DNA from: Sporolactobacillus laevolacticus DSM 442
Lineage (GTDB): Bacteria; Bacillota; Bacilli; Bacillales; Sporolactobacillaceae
Direction: 5' to 3'
NCBI RefSeq assembly: GCF_000497245.1
Contig: NZ_AWTC01000011.1
Location: 1-64,000 of the forward strand
DNA: 64,000 nucleotides
Part shown: positions 23,844-30,887 of the stretch, piece after piece
Position numbering within the stretch: the stretch's first letter is position 1
Layout: each line of letters opens with the position of its first letter
Translations under genes and position numbers: made by a program
The notes under the pieces: model-generated
What the model saw: only the letters and a program-made list of their open reading frames with translations
Databases searched by the model: none
Told to the model about the DNA's origin: nothing

Positions 23844-25601
23844 TTACATCTCAATCAATAAATAGTTGCTCTCCTTCTGACGTTTTGATTTCTTTTTTAA
23901 TCTCGCCAGCTTTTCCGTCAGTTCAATCATATTTGTACCATTAAGGCATTGACTGTAAATACCGGCAATAGAAACAGAAACAATAGAAAACTTCTCGGTG
24001 ATGCCTAAGCGATTTTCGGCAATAATATAACCTTTTTCTAAATCTTGCGGTGAATAATGATGCAGCACTTTTCGCTGAAATTCATTGCTGACTTGCTCAC
24101 AGTAGTAGTGCAGATCTTCTGAGTTCAAAATGGCGACAAAATCATCGCCGCCGACATGTCCGACAAACTGGCCGAGGGGGAGATACGAAACGAGAATGTC
24201 TGCCAATAGCTTTATAACCCGATCTCCATTCTCAAAACCGTAGACATCATTGTATTCTTTGAAATGATTAATATCCAAATAGAGGATGCCGAATGTCTTT
24301 TTTTCTAGAAGATACTGCTTCATCTTCTGTTCAATCACAAGATTACCCGGCAGGCCGGTCAATGGATTCTCATATTTTGCTTTGATGACTTCGATTTCAG
24401 TTGTTTTTTGGAGAAGATCTTTAATCGTTACCGTACCCAAATATTTGTCATTCTTTGTCACCACGATGAAATCATACAACTTCTCCTGAGCGCGAGACAT
24501 CGCGATCTTAGAGACTTCATTAATAGGCATCCGGTAATCTACCGAGATGAAATCCGAATCCATAAGCTGGGCGATCGGCTGATGCTGATAGAGGCTGAAT
24601 CCATATCGACCGCTTATATTCAATGTGACATGCAGTTTGGTCACAATGCCCTTAACGCGGCCATCTTTGACGACACAGAAGCCAATTGAGTCCGGATCTG
24701 CTTTCAATTTATCGAGGACACGCTCCACCCTCATGCCCATTGATATCGTCTCAGTCGGCGTGCAAATATTTGCTATGTAGCTGTTCGCACTTGGATTGCC
24801 AAATACATTATGCTTGCTTTTATGAAAGTCGGTTATGATTTTCTTGATTCCGTCATCGATTTCATGTAATTGCTCTGCTGGTTTTCGGAGAAAGTAGCCT
24901 TGTGCAAATGGCACACCAAGATCCATCAGGCAGTGCAATTCCGATTGCGTTTCTACCCCTTCAGCAATCAGAAAAATATTAGAAATACGGCAGAATTCAG
25001 CCAATCCTTTGACTAAAGCGAAATTCAGTTTACCAAGATCGATTCCCTGAATGAGGCGCCGGTCCAGCTTAATATAATGCGGTTGCGTGTCGGTAATTAA
25101 GTTCAACCCGGAGTACATCGCGCCCGCGTCATCGATCGCAATTCGGAAACCATTCGATTTAAAATGAAGAATTGTATTTTTGAAACGTTCCATATCTGTA
25201 ACGGAATCTCGCTCAGTGATTTCAAAGACGATTTGATTCGGTTTAATCCCAAATTGTTCCAAGTACTGCCTTGTAAAATAAAAACTGAATTGATCATTTT
25301 TCATAATATTAGGATTGATGTTCAGAAATAAGTGATGATTTTTGGAAAAGCTGCTTTGCTCACGAATTGTGTGCAAAGCAGTAGAACGGCATAAATCATC
25401 GAGATCCCAAATACGATTGTATGCGAGAGCCGTCTGAAACAGTTGCTCCGGATTGGACAGCAGTGAAGGACAAGTGACCCTGCTCAAAGCTTCAAAACCA
25501 TGAATTTCTCCGTCACGCAATGAAACAATCGGCTGAAATACGGTTTTGATCTGACGCTCGCCGATAATCTTATCCAACTCATTGACTGCTGTATTGTTCA
25601 T
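23844..25601 (-). CDS. EAL-CBS-GGDEF cyclic-di-GMP signalling protein
   Basis: 585 residues. Residues about 15-255 form an EAL phosphodiesterase domain with the expected active-site set: HGFEALSR (Glu37), FLNINPN, FEITERD, IDDAGAMYSGL (DDFG changed to DDAG), IKLDRRL, AEGVETQ and QGYFLRKP. Then follow a pair of CBS motifs (about 275-410) and a C-terminal GGDEF domain whose signature is HVGGDDFVAIL, with Gly-Gly-Asp-Asp-Phe and no RxxD inhibitory site. The likely role is c-di-GMP breakdown tuned by a nucleotide bound to CBS, with the GGDDF domain as GTP sensor or weak cyclase. It is cytoplasmic, with no membrane segments. Confidence 0.9.
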   Translation of the reverse strand: MNNTAVNELDKIIGERQIKTVFQPIVSLRDGEIHGFEALSRVTCPSLLSNPEQLFQTALAYNRIWDLDDLCRSTALHTIREQSSFSKNHHLFLNINPNIMKNDQFSFYFTRQYLEQFGIKPNQIVFEITERDSVTDMERFKNTILHFKSNGFRIAIDDAGAMYSGLNLITDTQPHYIKLDRRLIQGIDLGKLNFALVKGLAEFCRISNIFLIAEGVETQSELHCLMDLGVPFAQGYFLRKPAEQLHEIDDGIKKIITDFHKSKHNVFGNPSANSYIANICTPTETISMGMRVERVLDKLKADPDSIGFCVVKDGRVKGIVTKLHVTLNISGRYGFSLYQHQPIAQLMDSDFISVDYRMPINEVSKIAMSRAQEKLYDFIVVTKNDKYLGTVTIKDLLQKTTEIEVIKAKYENPLTGLPGNLVIEQKMKQYLLEKKTFGILYLDINHFKEYNDVYGFENGDRVIKLLADILVSYLPLGQFVGHVGGDDFVAILNSEDLHYYCEQVSNEFQRKVLHHYSPQDLEKGYIIAENRLGITEKFSIVSVSIAGIYSQCLNGTNMIELTEKLARLKKKSKRQKESNYLLIEM

Positions 25602-25792
25602 AGGCTGTTGTACCTGAACTTTCCCAGTATTTTCTAAATGAATTATAACTTAGCGGGAAACAGATACGTTGAGGATAAAGGTAAAGATTTTGTAAATTCT
25701 TTCTTTTGAAGAGAAGCAGTGGCATCGAGGGTAGTGCCGAGTGTGTGATCTGTGGAAAATGAAAGGATCATCTCGAACAATCACCGCATTAA

Positions 25793-25830
25793 AAAAAGAT
25801 AAGCTCACTTATTCGCGAGTTTATCTTTTT
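25793..25830. terminator. Terminator of the second LtrA gene
   Basis: AAAAAGATAAGCTC pairs with GAGTTTATCTTTTT over a ten-base loop; it overlaps the stop of the LtrA gene at 25821. T-runs exist on both strands. Confidence 0.85.
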
Positions 25831-26957
25831 ATTTGTGAAGCTTGCAGAACGATTCGCCACCAGTACACAGCTAGTAAAACCAAGATAAACGTTAGCGTTC
25901 CTAAAAAAATCAATGAATGATTTCTAAACAAAATGCTCACGACAACCCATATCACATTCAATACTGAAATTGCAGTGAATTCATTAATCGTAAGCCGTGT
26001 ATTCTTTTTCGGATAAGCAGCCAATAGCGCTAACAATGAGTAAACGAAGATCATTGCACTTATATCAAACATGATGACAAAGAAAATCGTGTTTAGTTCG
26101 TGTAGAATGAACAGTTCCAGTAGTGCTGTCATCAGGTTAATCCCGACAAAAATAAAATAATGTAGATGAATCAGAACCAGCCCGGCAGTACTTGTTCTCC
26201 GGTTAATTCCGAATTCATAGTTAATTATATAAATAGCAAACAGCAATGCAATGACTATAAAATAGAGTACACTCTCTACCTTTAAATGATGGATGTTAAC
26301 GGTTTGTGCAATGGCAATCACTGCTTCGCCAAATAATAACAATGTGAATAGAGAATAGCGTTCGGTCAAATGATCAAATTGTGTTGAAAAATTTGTCAGT
26401 GTCTGTTTCATGAACAGCGGCAGAAAAGCGACGGCAAAGATTGACACGGCATAAATGGTGAATCGGATCGAATAGGATCCTAAGCCGGGAAATACAGTCA
26501 CAAATCCGAGCAAACCAGCCAATGTCAGTAATACAGAGAGGTGTAAAGTAAGTTTTCTGACCTCTGCCGCATTCGAACGTTTCATCTGAAGAAAATACTG
26601 AAAAGCGATACTTAATAATAGAACCGAAGTTGATCCTGCAAACGCAAAATGGGTGGATTCAAAATCCTCATTAATCGACTGTGACAGAACAACGACCCAA
26701 AACATATCAAAGATTAAAAACAAAGCGTTGCTGAGATTCTCTTTCATAAAACGATTGGCATACACTGTCTGATATGTCCAGATGGTCCAGAAAACCAGCA
26801 TCATCATCAGGTACTCAGCCAAGTTAATGATAGGGATGGTATGATTGCTGACCAGATGTAGCACTTCGGTCATTCGGCTGATCGCATAGGCGAAGATCAA
26901 ATCATAAAACAATTCAAAAGTGCTGACTTCTTTTTTCCCAATGAGTTTTTCTGTCAC
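25821..26957 (-). CDS. LtrA-family membrane protein, second paralogue
   Basis: 378 residues, about ten to eleven hydrophobic segments. The family signature is FELFYDLIFAYAISRMTEVL at the N-terminus and YSLFTLLLFGEAVIAIAQT in the middle. The start is GTG 26957, nine bases after GGAGG. It shares the fold but little sequence with the LtrA at 2238-3329. Function unknown. The second toxin-antitoxin locus starts about 100 bases upstream of it on the opposite strand. Confidence 0.87.
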   Translation of the reverse strand: MTEKLIGKKEVSTFELFYDLIFAYAISRMTEVLHLVSNHTIPIINLAEYLMMMLVFWTIWTYQTVYANRFMKENLSNALFLIFDMFWVVVLSQSINEDFESTHFAFAGSTSVLLLSIAFQYFLQMKRSNAAEVRKLTLHLSVLLTLAGLLGFVTVFPGLGSYSIRFTIYAVSIFAVAFLPLFMKQTLTNFSTQFDHLTERYSLFTLLLFGEAVIAIAQTVNIHHLKVESVLYFIVIALLFAIYIINYEFGINRRTSTAGLVLIHLHYFIFVGINLMTALLELFILHELNTIFFVIMFDISAMIFVYSLLALLAAYPKKNTRLTINEFTAISVLNVIWVVVSILFRNHSLIFLGTLTFILVLLAVYWWRIVLQASQIKR

Positions 26958-27057
26958 GATTTAACCTCCAATTCGGTTGCATTGTTTGAGCGTTCACCTC
27001 TTTTAATTTTAATTGATAAAATCTAATTATCCTATGCAAAAGGGAAGATGAATTTCA

Positions 27058-27087
27058 TTGCGAACATATGATCTGATCTTGTATACT
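27058..27087 (+). promoter_or_regulatory. Toxin-2 promoter with LexA-like box
   Basis: TTGCGA and TATACT are 18 bases apart, as in locus 1. CGAACATATGATCT (27061-27074) matches 12 of 14 positions of the Bacillus LexA consensus, with the same two mismatched positions as in locus 1. The spacer to its right differs between copies, so the box seems selectively kept. Confidence 0.6.
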
Positions 27088-27118
27088 CTTATTATGGCAA
27101 TCCGGCATATGAGCGGAT

Positions 27119-27150
27119 GGCAGTGACACCTTCGGATTGGAGGTACTGCC
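27119..27150 (+). promoter_or_regulatory. Hairpin hiding the toxin-2 ribosome site
   Basis: GGCAGT-GAC-ACCT pairs perfectly with AGGT-ACTGCC, ten pairs with a GAC bulge on the 5' arm. The ribosome site GGAGGT is in the 3' arm just before ATG 27152. Confidence 0.65.
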
Positions 27151-27151
27151 A

Positions 27152-27233
27152 ATGACAGTGTACCAAGCATTAATGCTCAATTTCATTTGCGGGGCTCGTT
27201 ATAGCAATACTGTCGTTCAAAGAAAGAAAATGA
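27152..27233 (+). pseudogene. Holin-like type I toxin, copy 2, frameshifted
   Basis: ATG 27152 begins MTVYQALML as in copy 1, but then the frame leaves the family. In the other frame the rest is intact, ISFAGLVIAILSFKERK with stop 27231-27233. A net plus-one shift lies near 27178-27182, so as written ribosomes would make an unrelated 36-residue tail ending at 27260-27262. Promoter, ribosome-site hairpin, 5'-3' pairing segments (27104-27117 with 27234-27248) and terminator are all kept. The toxin is probably dead while its RNA parts persist. Confidence 0.75.
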
Positions 27234-27370
27234 TCCGCCTCATATGCCATCGCAGTGGCTGAAGTGGATCATTTTTCAAATTCGATTTACTTATCATGCA
27301 TGTTGTCCGCTCATTGCGGATGTTGCCATGCTTGCCATCAGTGTTACCAGCATTGATGGCTTTATTAGTG
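27224..27370 (-). ncRNA. Predicted antisense antitoxin RNA, locus 2
   Basis: On the minus strand it opens with hairpin GCCATCAATG / CAGTGATGGC-like pairing (27334-27360), then CCGC-AATGA-GCGG, then the shared terminator. The small stem contains ATGAGCGGA, the same word as the 5' end of the toxin mRNA. Limits and promoter are uncertain. Confidence 0.4.
27232..27276. terminator. Bidirectional terminator of locus 2
   Basis: GATCCGCCTCA pairs with TGAAGTGGATC (one weak pair), followed by ATTTTT on the plus strand and ATTTTCTTTC on the minus strand. Confidence 0.75.
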
Positions 27371-27472
27371 TACGCTAACAGTCAACCTTTTACTCTATTA
27401 TATAGTGCACTCGGTCAAATGGAAAGAAAGAGATTGTTGTAGATCAAGGTGTAATCAAACGGTGAATCAACA

Positions 27473-27784
27473 TCAGCGAAACAAATAAAAAGCGATCAAC
27501 ACAAACAGCAGCCAATATGGGAACCAAATCACCGCATACAGTGCAATTGCTAATGCCGCTTTCCGGTCAGTGGGTCTTTGTCTGGCAAAACGGGACATGA
27601 AAGACATATAGATCACAGCGGCCAAAATGGCAACAAAAAAGAATCCTTTAGAGACCGTGTCCACAGAAATATTCAAAATCGTTGCTGCCCTGTAAGGCTG
27701 AAAGATCATGAATGTCAGCACAAACAATAGAAAACCATAGAGACAGCTGAACAGATTAAGTTTCAACAAAGATTTTCGGTGCAT
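27473..27784 (-). CDS. Small three-span membrane protein, unknown
   Basis: 103 residues from ATG 27784, eight bases after GGGAG (ATG 27790 is also in frame but too close to the site). Three hydrophobic segments: LNLFSCLYGFLLFVLTFMIF, GFFFVAILAAVIYMSFMS and AIALYAVIWFPYWLLFVLIA, with a basic loop RFARQRPTDRKA between the second and third. I do not recognise a family. It lies between toxin loci 2 and 3, divergent from the DUF3885-like gene. Confidence 0.65.
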   Translation of the reverse strand: MHRKSLLKLNLFSCLYGFLLFVLTFMIFQPYRAATILNISVDTVSKGFFFVAILAAVIYMSFMSRFARQRPTDRKAALAIALYAVIWFPYWLLFVLIAFYLFR

Positions 27785-27945
27785 GGACATTGCTCCCTCA
27801 CGGTCGGTATGTTTGATTTCTTTCCAATCGCATCTAATATTATACTTGAAAAAGTTGCGGAAAATCGTAAGCTCTTTATTCAAGCTTTTGCGAGCATATG
27901 TATCATTAATGTAGATAAAATAAAACAACAGAAGAGGGTGCGGAA

Positions 27946-28608
27946 ATGCACTTTAATGATTATATGCGCGAAACCTTCCCAAACTTTACACTGAGACCGC
28001 CTTTGTTTTATCGATGGAAAGTTGGTATCCGATTTGAATTAGGTGTGAACTATACCATTGAAGATGCTTATGAGAATAGTCGCTATTTACAAGGAGTTTA
28101 TCGTAGAGCAATAACTTTATTTAAGGCATTGCATGAGAAAAATGATGATCTATATATCATAGTTGATGCAGACAGGTATTCAAGAAGACAAATGCTTGGG
28201 TGTAAATTGAAAGTCTTTTCACGGTATGTGAAGGAAAAATCCGTTTTGTATCGGTTAAACCATAAAACAATCCCTTATATTTTCCCAGAAGATGATGAGG
28301 AGGGAACATATAAAACACATAGATTTATTCTAAAATGTAAAACATCTGATTTCAAATACATTTCATTGTTAAAAGCAATCTGTAACCAGAATATGGGTAT
28401 ACGGCCAAGCATTTTTCATCGAGTGTATTTCATAAACATCAACAGAAAAACGATCCTTCATGTCTATGATGACCGGGGCTGTGATATAATCGCTGCCTCT
28501 CCAGAGACCATTAGAGAAGTTTATAACAAATACAATGATTGGCTATTAGATTACGATAGAGCTCAAATTGACCGGGTGTTTAAAAATGGATATGAGAATC
28601 CGGATTGA
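27946..28608 (+). CDS. DUF3885-like protein
   Basis: 220 residues, soluble. PLFYRWKVGIRFELG near the N-terminus and LYIIVDAD, then KTHRFILKCKTSDFKYISLL and HRVYFININRKTILHVYDDR, resemble the DUF3885 family of Firmicutes; its C-terminal YDDRGCDIIA is the best-conserved part of such proteins. Function is unknown. ATG 27946 follows GAGGGTGCGGAA. The gene is flanked on both sides by type I toxin loci, which may mark an accessory island, but no functional link can be shown. Confidence 0.7.
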   Translation: MHFNDYMRETFPNFTLRPPLFYRWKVGIRFELGVNYTIEDAYENSRYLQGVYRRAITLFKALHEKNDDLYIIVDADRYSRRQMLGCKLKVFSRYVKEKSVLYRLNHKTIPYIFPEDDEEGTYKTHRFILKCKTSDFKYISLLKAICNQNMGIRPSIFHRVYFININRKTILHVYDDRGCDIIAASPETIREVYNKYNDWLLDYDRAQIDRVFKNGYENPD

Positions 28609-28693
28609 TGACTCAGGCGTTTACCACGAAAGTACAAAGTGATTCTACTAATCTGTTATAATTTGGATAGGTGATAAATGAAGTATATGAGCG

Positions 28694-28727
28694 GATCGGT
28701 GACACCCTGAAGATTGGGGGTGGCGCT
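28694..28727 (+). promoter_or_regulatory. Hairpin hiding the toxin-3 ribosome site
   Basis: Inner stem ACCC / GGGT and the GAC bulge are kept; the outer stem (ATCGGT with GGCGCT) is weaker than in loci 1 and 2. A -10-like TATAAT is at 28657-28662 without a good -35 and without a LexA-like box. Confidence 0.5.
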
Positions 28728-28728
28728 T

Positions 28729-28806
28729 ATGACAACATTTCAAGTACTGACACTCATGATATCTTTCGGAATGTTGGTGCTGATGCTGTCAAGAAACAAA
28801 AAGTGA
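28729..28806 (+). CDS. Holin-like type I toxin, copy 3
   Basis: 25 residues, MTTFQVLTLMISFGMLVLML followed by SRNKK: one hydrophobic segment with a basic tail, the Hol_Tox/TxpA pattern. ATG 28729 follows GGGGGTGG at a good distance. The frame is intact. The mRNA 5' segment 28685-28696 can pair with 28805-28818 over 13 pairs with a single bulged T, the same bulge as in the other loci although the sequence differs. This is probably the second working toxin of the trio. Confidence 0.82.
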   Translation: MTTFQVLTLMISFGMLVLMLSRNKK

Positions 28807-28945
28807 TCCGTCTCATATCCTCGTACAGGCTAAGACGGATCATTTCAAAATGATTTAGTTAAAGCATTGATTTCGCTATATGCGGATATTGCCTGACTCA
28901 AGCCGTCCGATATGATTGCCGTCACATCGGGCGGTTCTATTTTAC
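28797..28945 (-). ncRNA. Predicted antisense antitoxin RNA, locus 3
   Basis: The 5' hairpin on the minus strand (28902-28935) has ten pairs, GCCGTCCGAT with ATCGGGCGGT. It sits where loci 1 and 2 have hairpins of different sequence, so the structure rather than the sequence is kept. TATAAT appears on the minus strand at about 28963-28968 as a possible -10. Exact limits are unknown. Confidence 0.45.
28805..28846. terminator. Bidirectional terminator of locus 3
   Basis: GATCCGTCT pairs with AGACGGATC; ATTTC follows on the plus strand and ACTTTTTGTTTC on the minus strand, so the better terminator signal is for the antisense RNA. Confidence 0.72.
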
Positions 28946-29240
28946 GCTCTTACTATCTTTATTATACACAATGAATGGAAAAACAAAAATAGGGTATGCC
29001 TTTTGACGATCATCAGGATGAATCTGCTGTTGATTATTGCCACCAATGTAATTGATTTCGCGGTTTCCTGTTATCTGGAAGGCGGAACAACCTATGAGAA
29101 GAACATTTTTACAGACTGTATTTCAGGACGATTGAGCCCTATCGATAACTTTAGATATCTGCTCCTTCAAAAGAATAACTGGTTTAGATTAAAAAAATAA
29201 AGTAAAAAGCAAATGGGAATAAATCCCGATAGGAGTCAAT
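28946..29240. other. Intergenic region without a supported gene
   Basis: A frame from ATG 29018 to 29200 could encode 60 residues (MNLLLIIATNVIDFAVSCYL at its start), but no ribosome site precedes it and no family is recognised. It may be a decayed gene. Nothing else is seen before the serine hydrolase. Confidence 0.35.
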
Positions 29241-30323
29241 ATGAACACACAATACCAAAAAATAGCTGACAACTTTTACCAGAACCATGATTTTTCCGGT
29301 ACCTGCCTTGTGAAAAAAGGTGATGAGGTTCTTTTTTCGGGTGCCTATGGATTTGCGCATCGCGGGTTTCAAGTGCTCAATCGATTGGATACGAAATTTG
29401 ATACGGCATCGGTAACCAAGGTGTTTACGGCGACTGCCGTTTTGATGCTTGTGGAGCAAGGGGCGCTGAATCTTGATGATAAAATCACTGAAGTGATCGA
29501 TCTTGAAGGGACAGAGATTCCGACTGATGTAACGATTGAGCATTTGTTGACACATACGTCCGGTATTGCCGATGACGCCGATGAAGAAGCGGGCGAGAAT
29601 TATGCGGATTTGTTTGTAGACAAGCCTAATTATTCAATTCGTAATACTGCTGATTTGCTTCCTCAATTTGTCCATAAAAAGCCTCTATTCAAAGCAGGGA
29701 CGAATGTGCGCTACAACAATTGTGCCTTTGTTTTGCTGGGGCTAGCAATCGAGAAATTGTCCGGCATGGACTATCGCAAGTTCGTTATTGAAAACATTGT
29801 CAAACCTTGCGAACTGAACAACACACGATTCTGCACTATGGACGAAGTAAATGGGAACACTGCGGAAGGATACACAGCCATCGAAGATGAAGATGGCCAT
29901 ATTACAGGATGGAAAAAGAATATCTACTCGTATCCTCCGATTGGGGCCCCGGACGGTGGTATTTATTCCACGGTAGAGGATCTTGATAAATTTTTGCGCT
30001 CACTAAAAGCTGGTAAACTCTTATCTCCAAAATATACAGAAGTGCTGTTTCAGCCGCATTGTTCATTCGCAAAGCCGTTCACAAGGTGGAAGCCTGAACT
30101 GAATGCGACAATCACTATGGGATACGGCTTTGAGTTTGTCGCCTTTGATCAGAAGATTTTTTGTGTACGCAAGGATGGTATGAACGACGGCGTGGCAGCA
30201 ATGCTCTCTTATTACCCGGAAACGGATGTCTCGATCGTGATTTTGAGCAATCAGGACTGTAATATTTGGGAAATGCACCGGCAAATGCAAACTGTTTTAT
30301 ATGACACGATCTATCTAAATTAA
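29241..30323 (+). CDS. Beta-lactamase-fold serine hydrolase
   Basis: 360 residues. The class C beta-lactamase/DD-peptidase fold is shown by FDTASVTKVFTATAVLMLVE (SxxK, Ser57 and Lys60), VRYNNCAFVLLGLAIEKLSG (YxN, Tyr157 and Asn159) and GAPDGGIYSTVEDLDKF. The third motif region is near VRKDGMNDG, where HxG or KTG is usual. There is no signal peptide, so a cytoplasmic esterase or amidase is more likely than a wall enzyme. AGGAG precedes ATG 29241. The MarR promoter starts 22 bases after the stop. Confidence 0.88.
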   Translation: MNTQYQKIADNFYQNHDFSGTCLVKKGDEVLFSGAYGFAHRGFQVLNRLDTKFDTASVTKVFTATAVLMLVEQGALNLDDKITEVIDLEGTEIPTDVTIEHLLTHTSGIADDADEEAGENYADLFVDKPNYSIRNTADLLPQFVHKKPLFKAGTNVRYNNCAFVLLGLAIEKLSGMDYRKFVIENIVKPCELNNTRFCTMDEVNGNTAEGYTAIEDEDGHITGWKKNIYSYPPIGAPDGGIYSTVEDLDKFLRSLKAGKLLSPKYTEVLFQPHCSFAKPFTRWKPELNATITMGYGFEFVAFDQKIFCVRKDGMNDGVAAMLSYYPETDVSIVILSNQDCNIWEMHRQMQTVLYDTIYLN

Positions 30324-30344
30324 ATTGCAAATGTAGGATAAAGT

Positions 30345-30389
30345 TTGACATTACCTAAATAGGTAATGTATTATCCAAATAGGTAATAC
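30345..30389 (+). promoter_or_regulatory. MarR promoter with two palindromic operators
   Basis: -35 TTGACA (30345-30350) and -10 TATTAT (30369-30374) are 18 bases apart. The spacer is filled by the perfect palindrome CATTACCTAAATAGGTAATG (30349-30368). A second, imperfect palindrome spans 30368-30389 and covers the -10 and start site. Binding by the MarR protein encoded next would block the promoter. Confidence 0.82.
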
Positions 30390-30416
30390 ATTACTTTTAT
30401 GGTGTGGGGAATAAGT

Positions 30417-30887
30417 GTGAATAAACTAGATGTGATGTCTGATCAGCAATTTTTATTTGGTTTTATTTTTGTCGCAGCAAACCGAATTGATACGCTGCTT
30501 CAGCGGGAATTCAAAGCATTTGATGTGACCACGAAGCAATGGTTTTTGTCCATTGTCATCGACAATTTGTTTGATGAGCCCCCGACAATTAAAGAGGCGG
30601 CAAAAGCAATGGGCAGCTCCCATCAAAATGTGAAACAAATTGCTTTGAAGCTGGAGCAGAAGGGACTATTGATCCTAGAAAAAGATAAAAATGATGCACG
30701 TGTGACGAGGCTCAAACTGACGGAACGCAGCTTTGATTTCTGGGGAAAGCTGAGAGAAGAAGGAAGTGAATTTACACAAGCATTGTTCAAAAATGTGAGT
30801 AAAGAGGACCTGAGTACTGCAAGAAAAGTGATGCAAAAGGTAATGACGAACATGAATGCGATGGATCAGGAGGAGCAAGAACAATGA
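30417..30887 (+). CDS. MarR-family transcriptional regulator
   Basis: 156 residues. The winged helix is seen in PPTIKEAAKAMGSSHQNVKQ and then KGLLILEKDKNDARVTRLKL (the wing with D-x-R), flanked by dimerisation helices. GTG 30417 follows GGGGA and is preferred; ATG 30399 is an alternative. Its own promoter holds two palindromes, so it very likely represses itself and the downstream membrane-protein gene. The downstream ATG overlaps its stop (ATGA), indicating translational coupling. Confidence 0.9.
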   Translation: MNKLDVMSDQQFLFGFIFVAANRIDTLLQREFKAFDVTTKQWFLSIVIDNLFDEPPTIKEAAKAMGSSHQNVKQIALKLEQKGLLILEKDKNDARVTRLKLTERSFDFWGKLREEGSEFTQALFKNVSKEDLSTARKVMQKVMTNMNAMDQEEQEQ

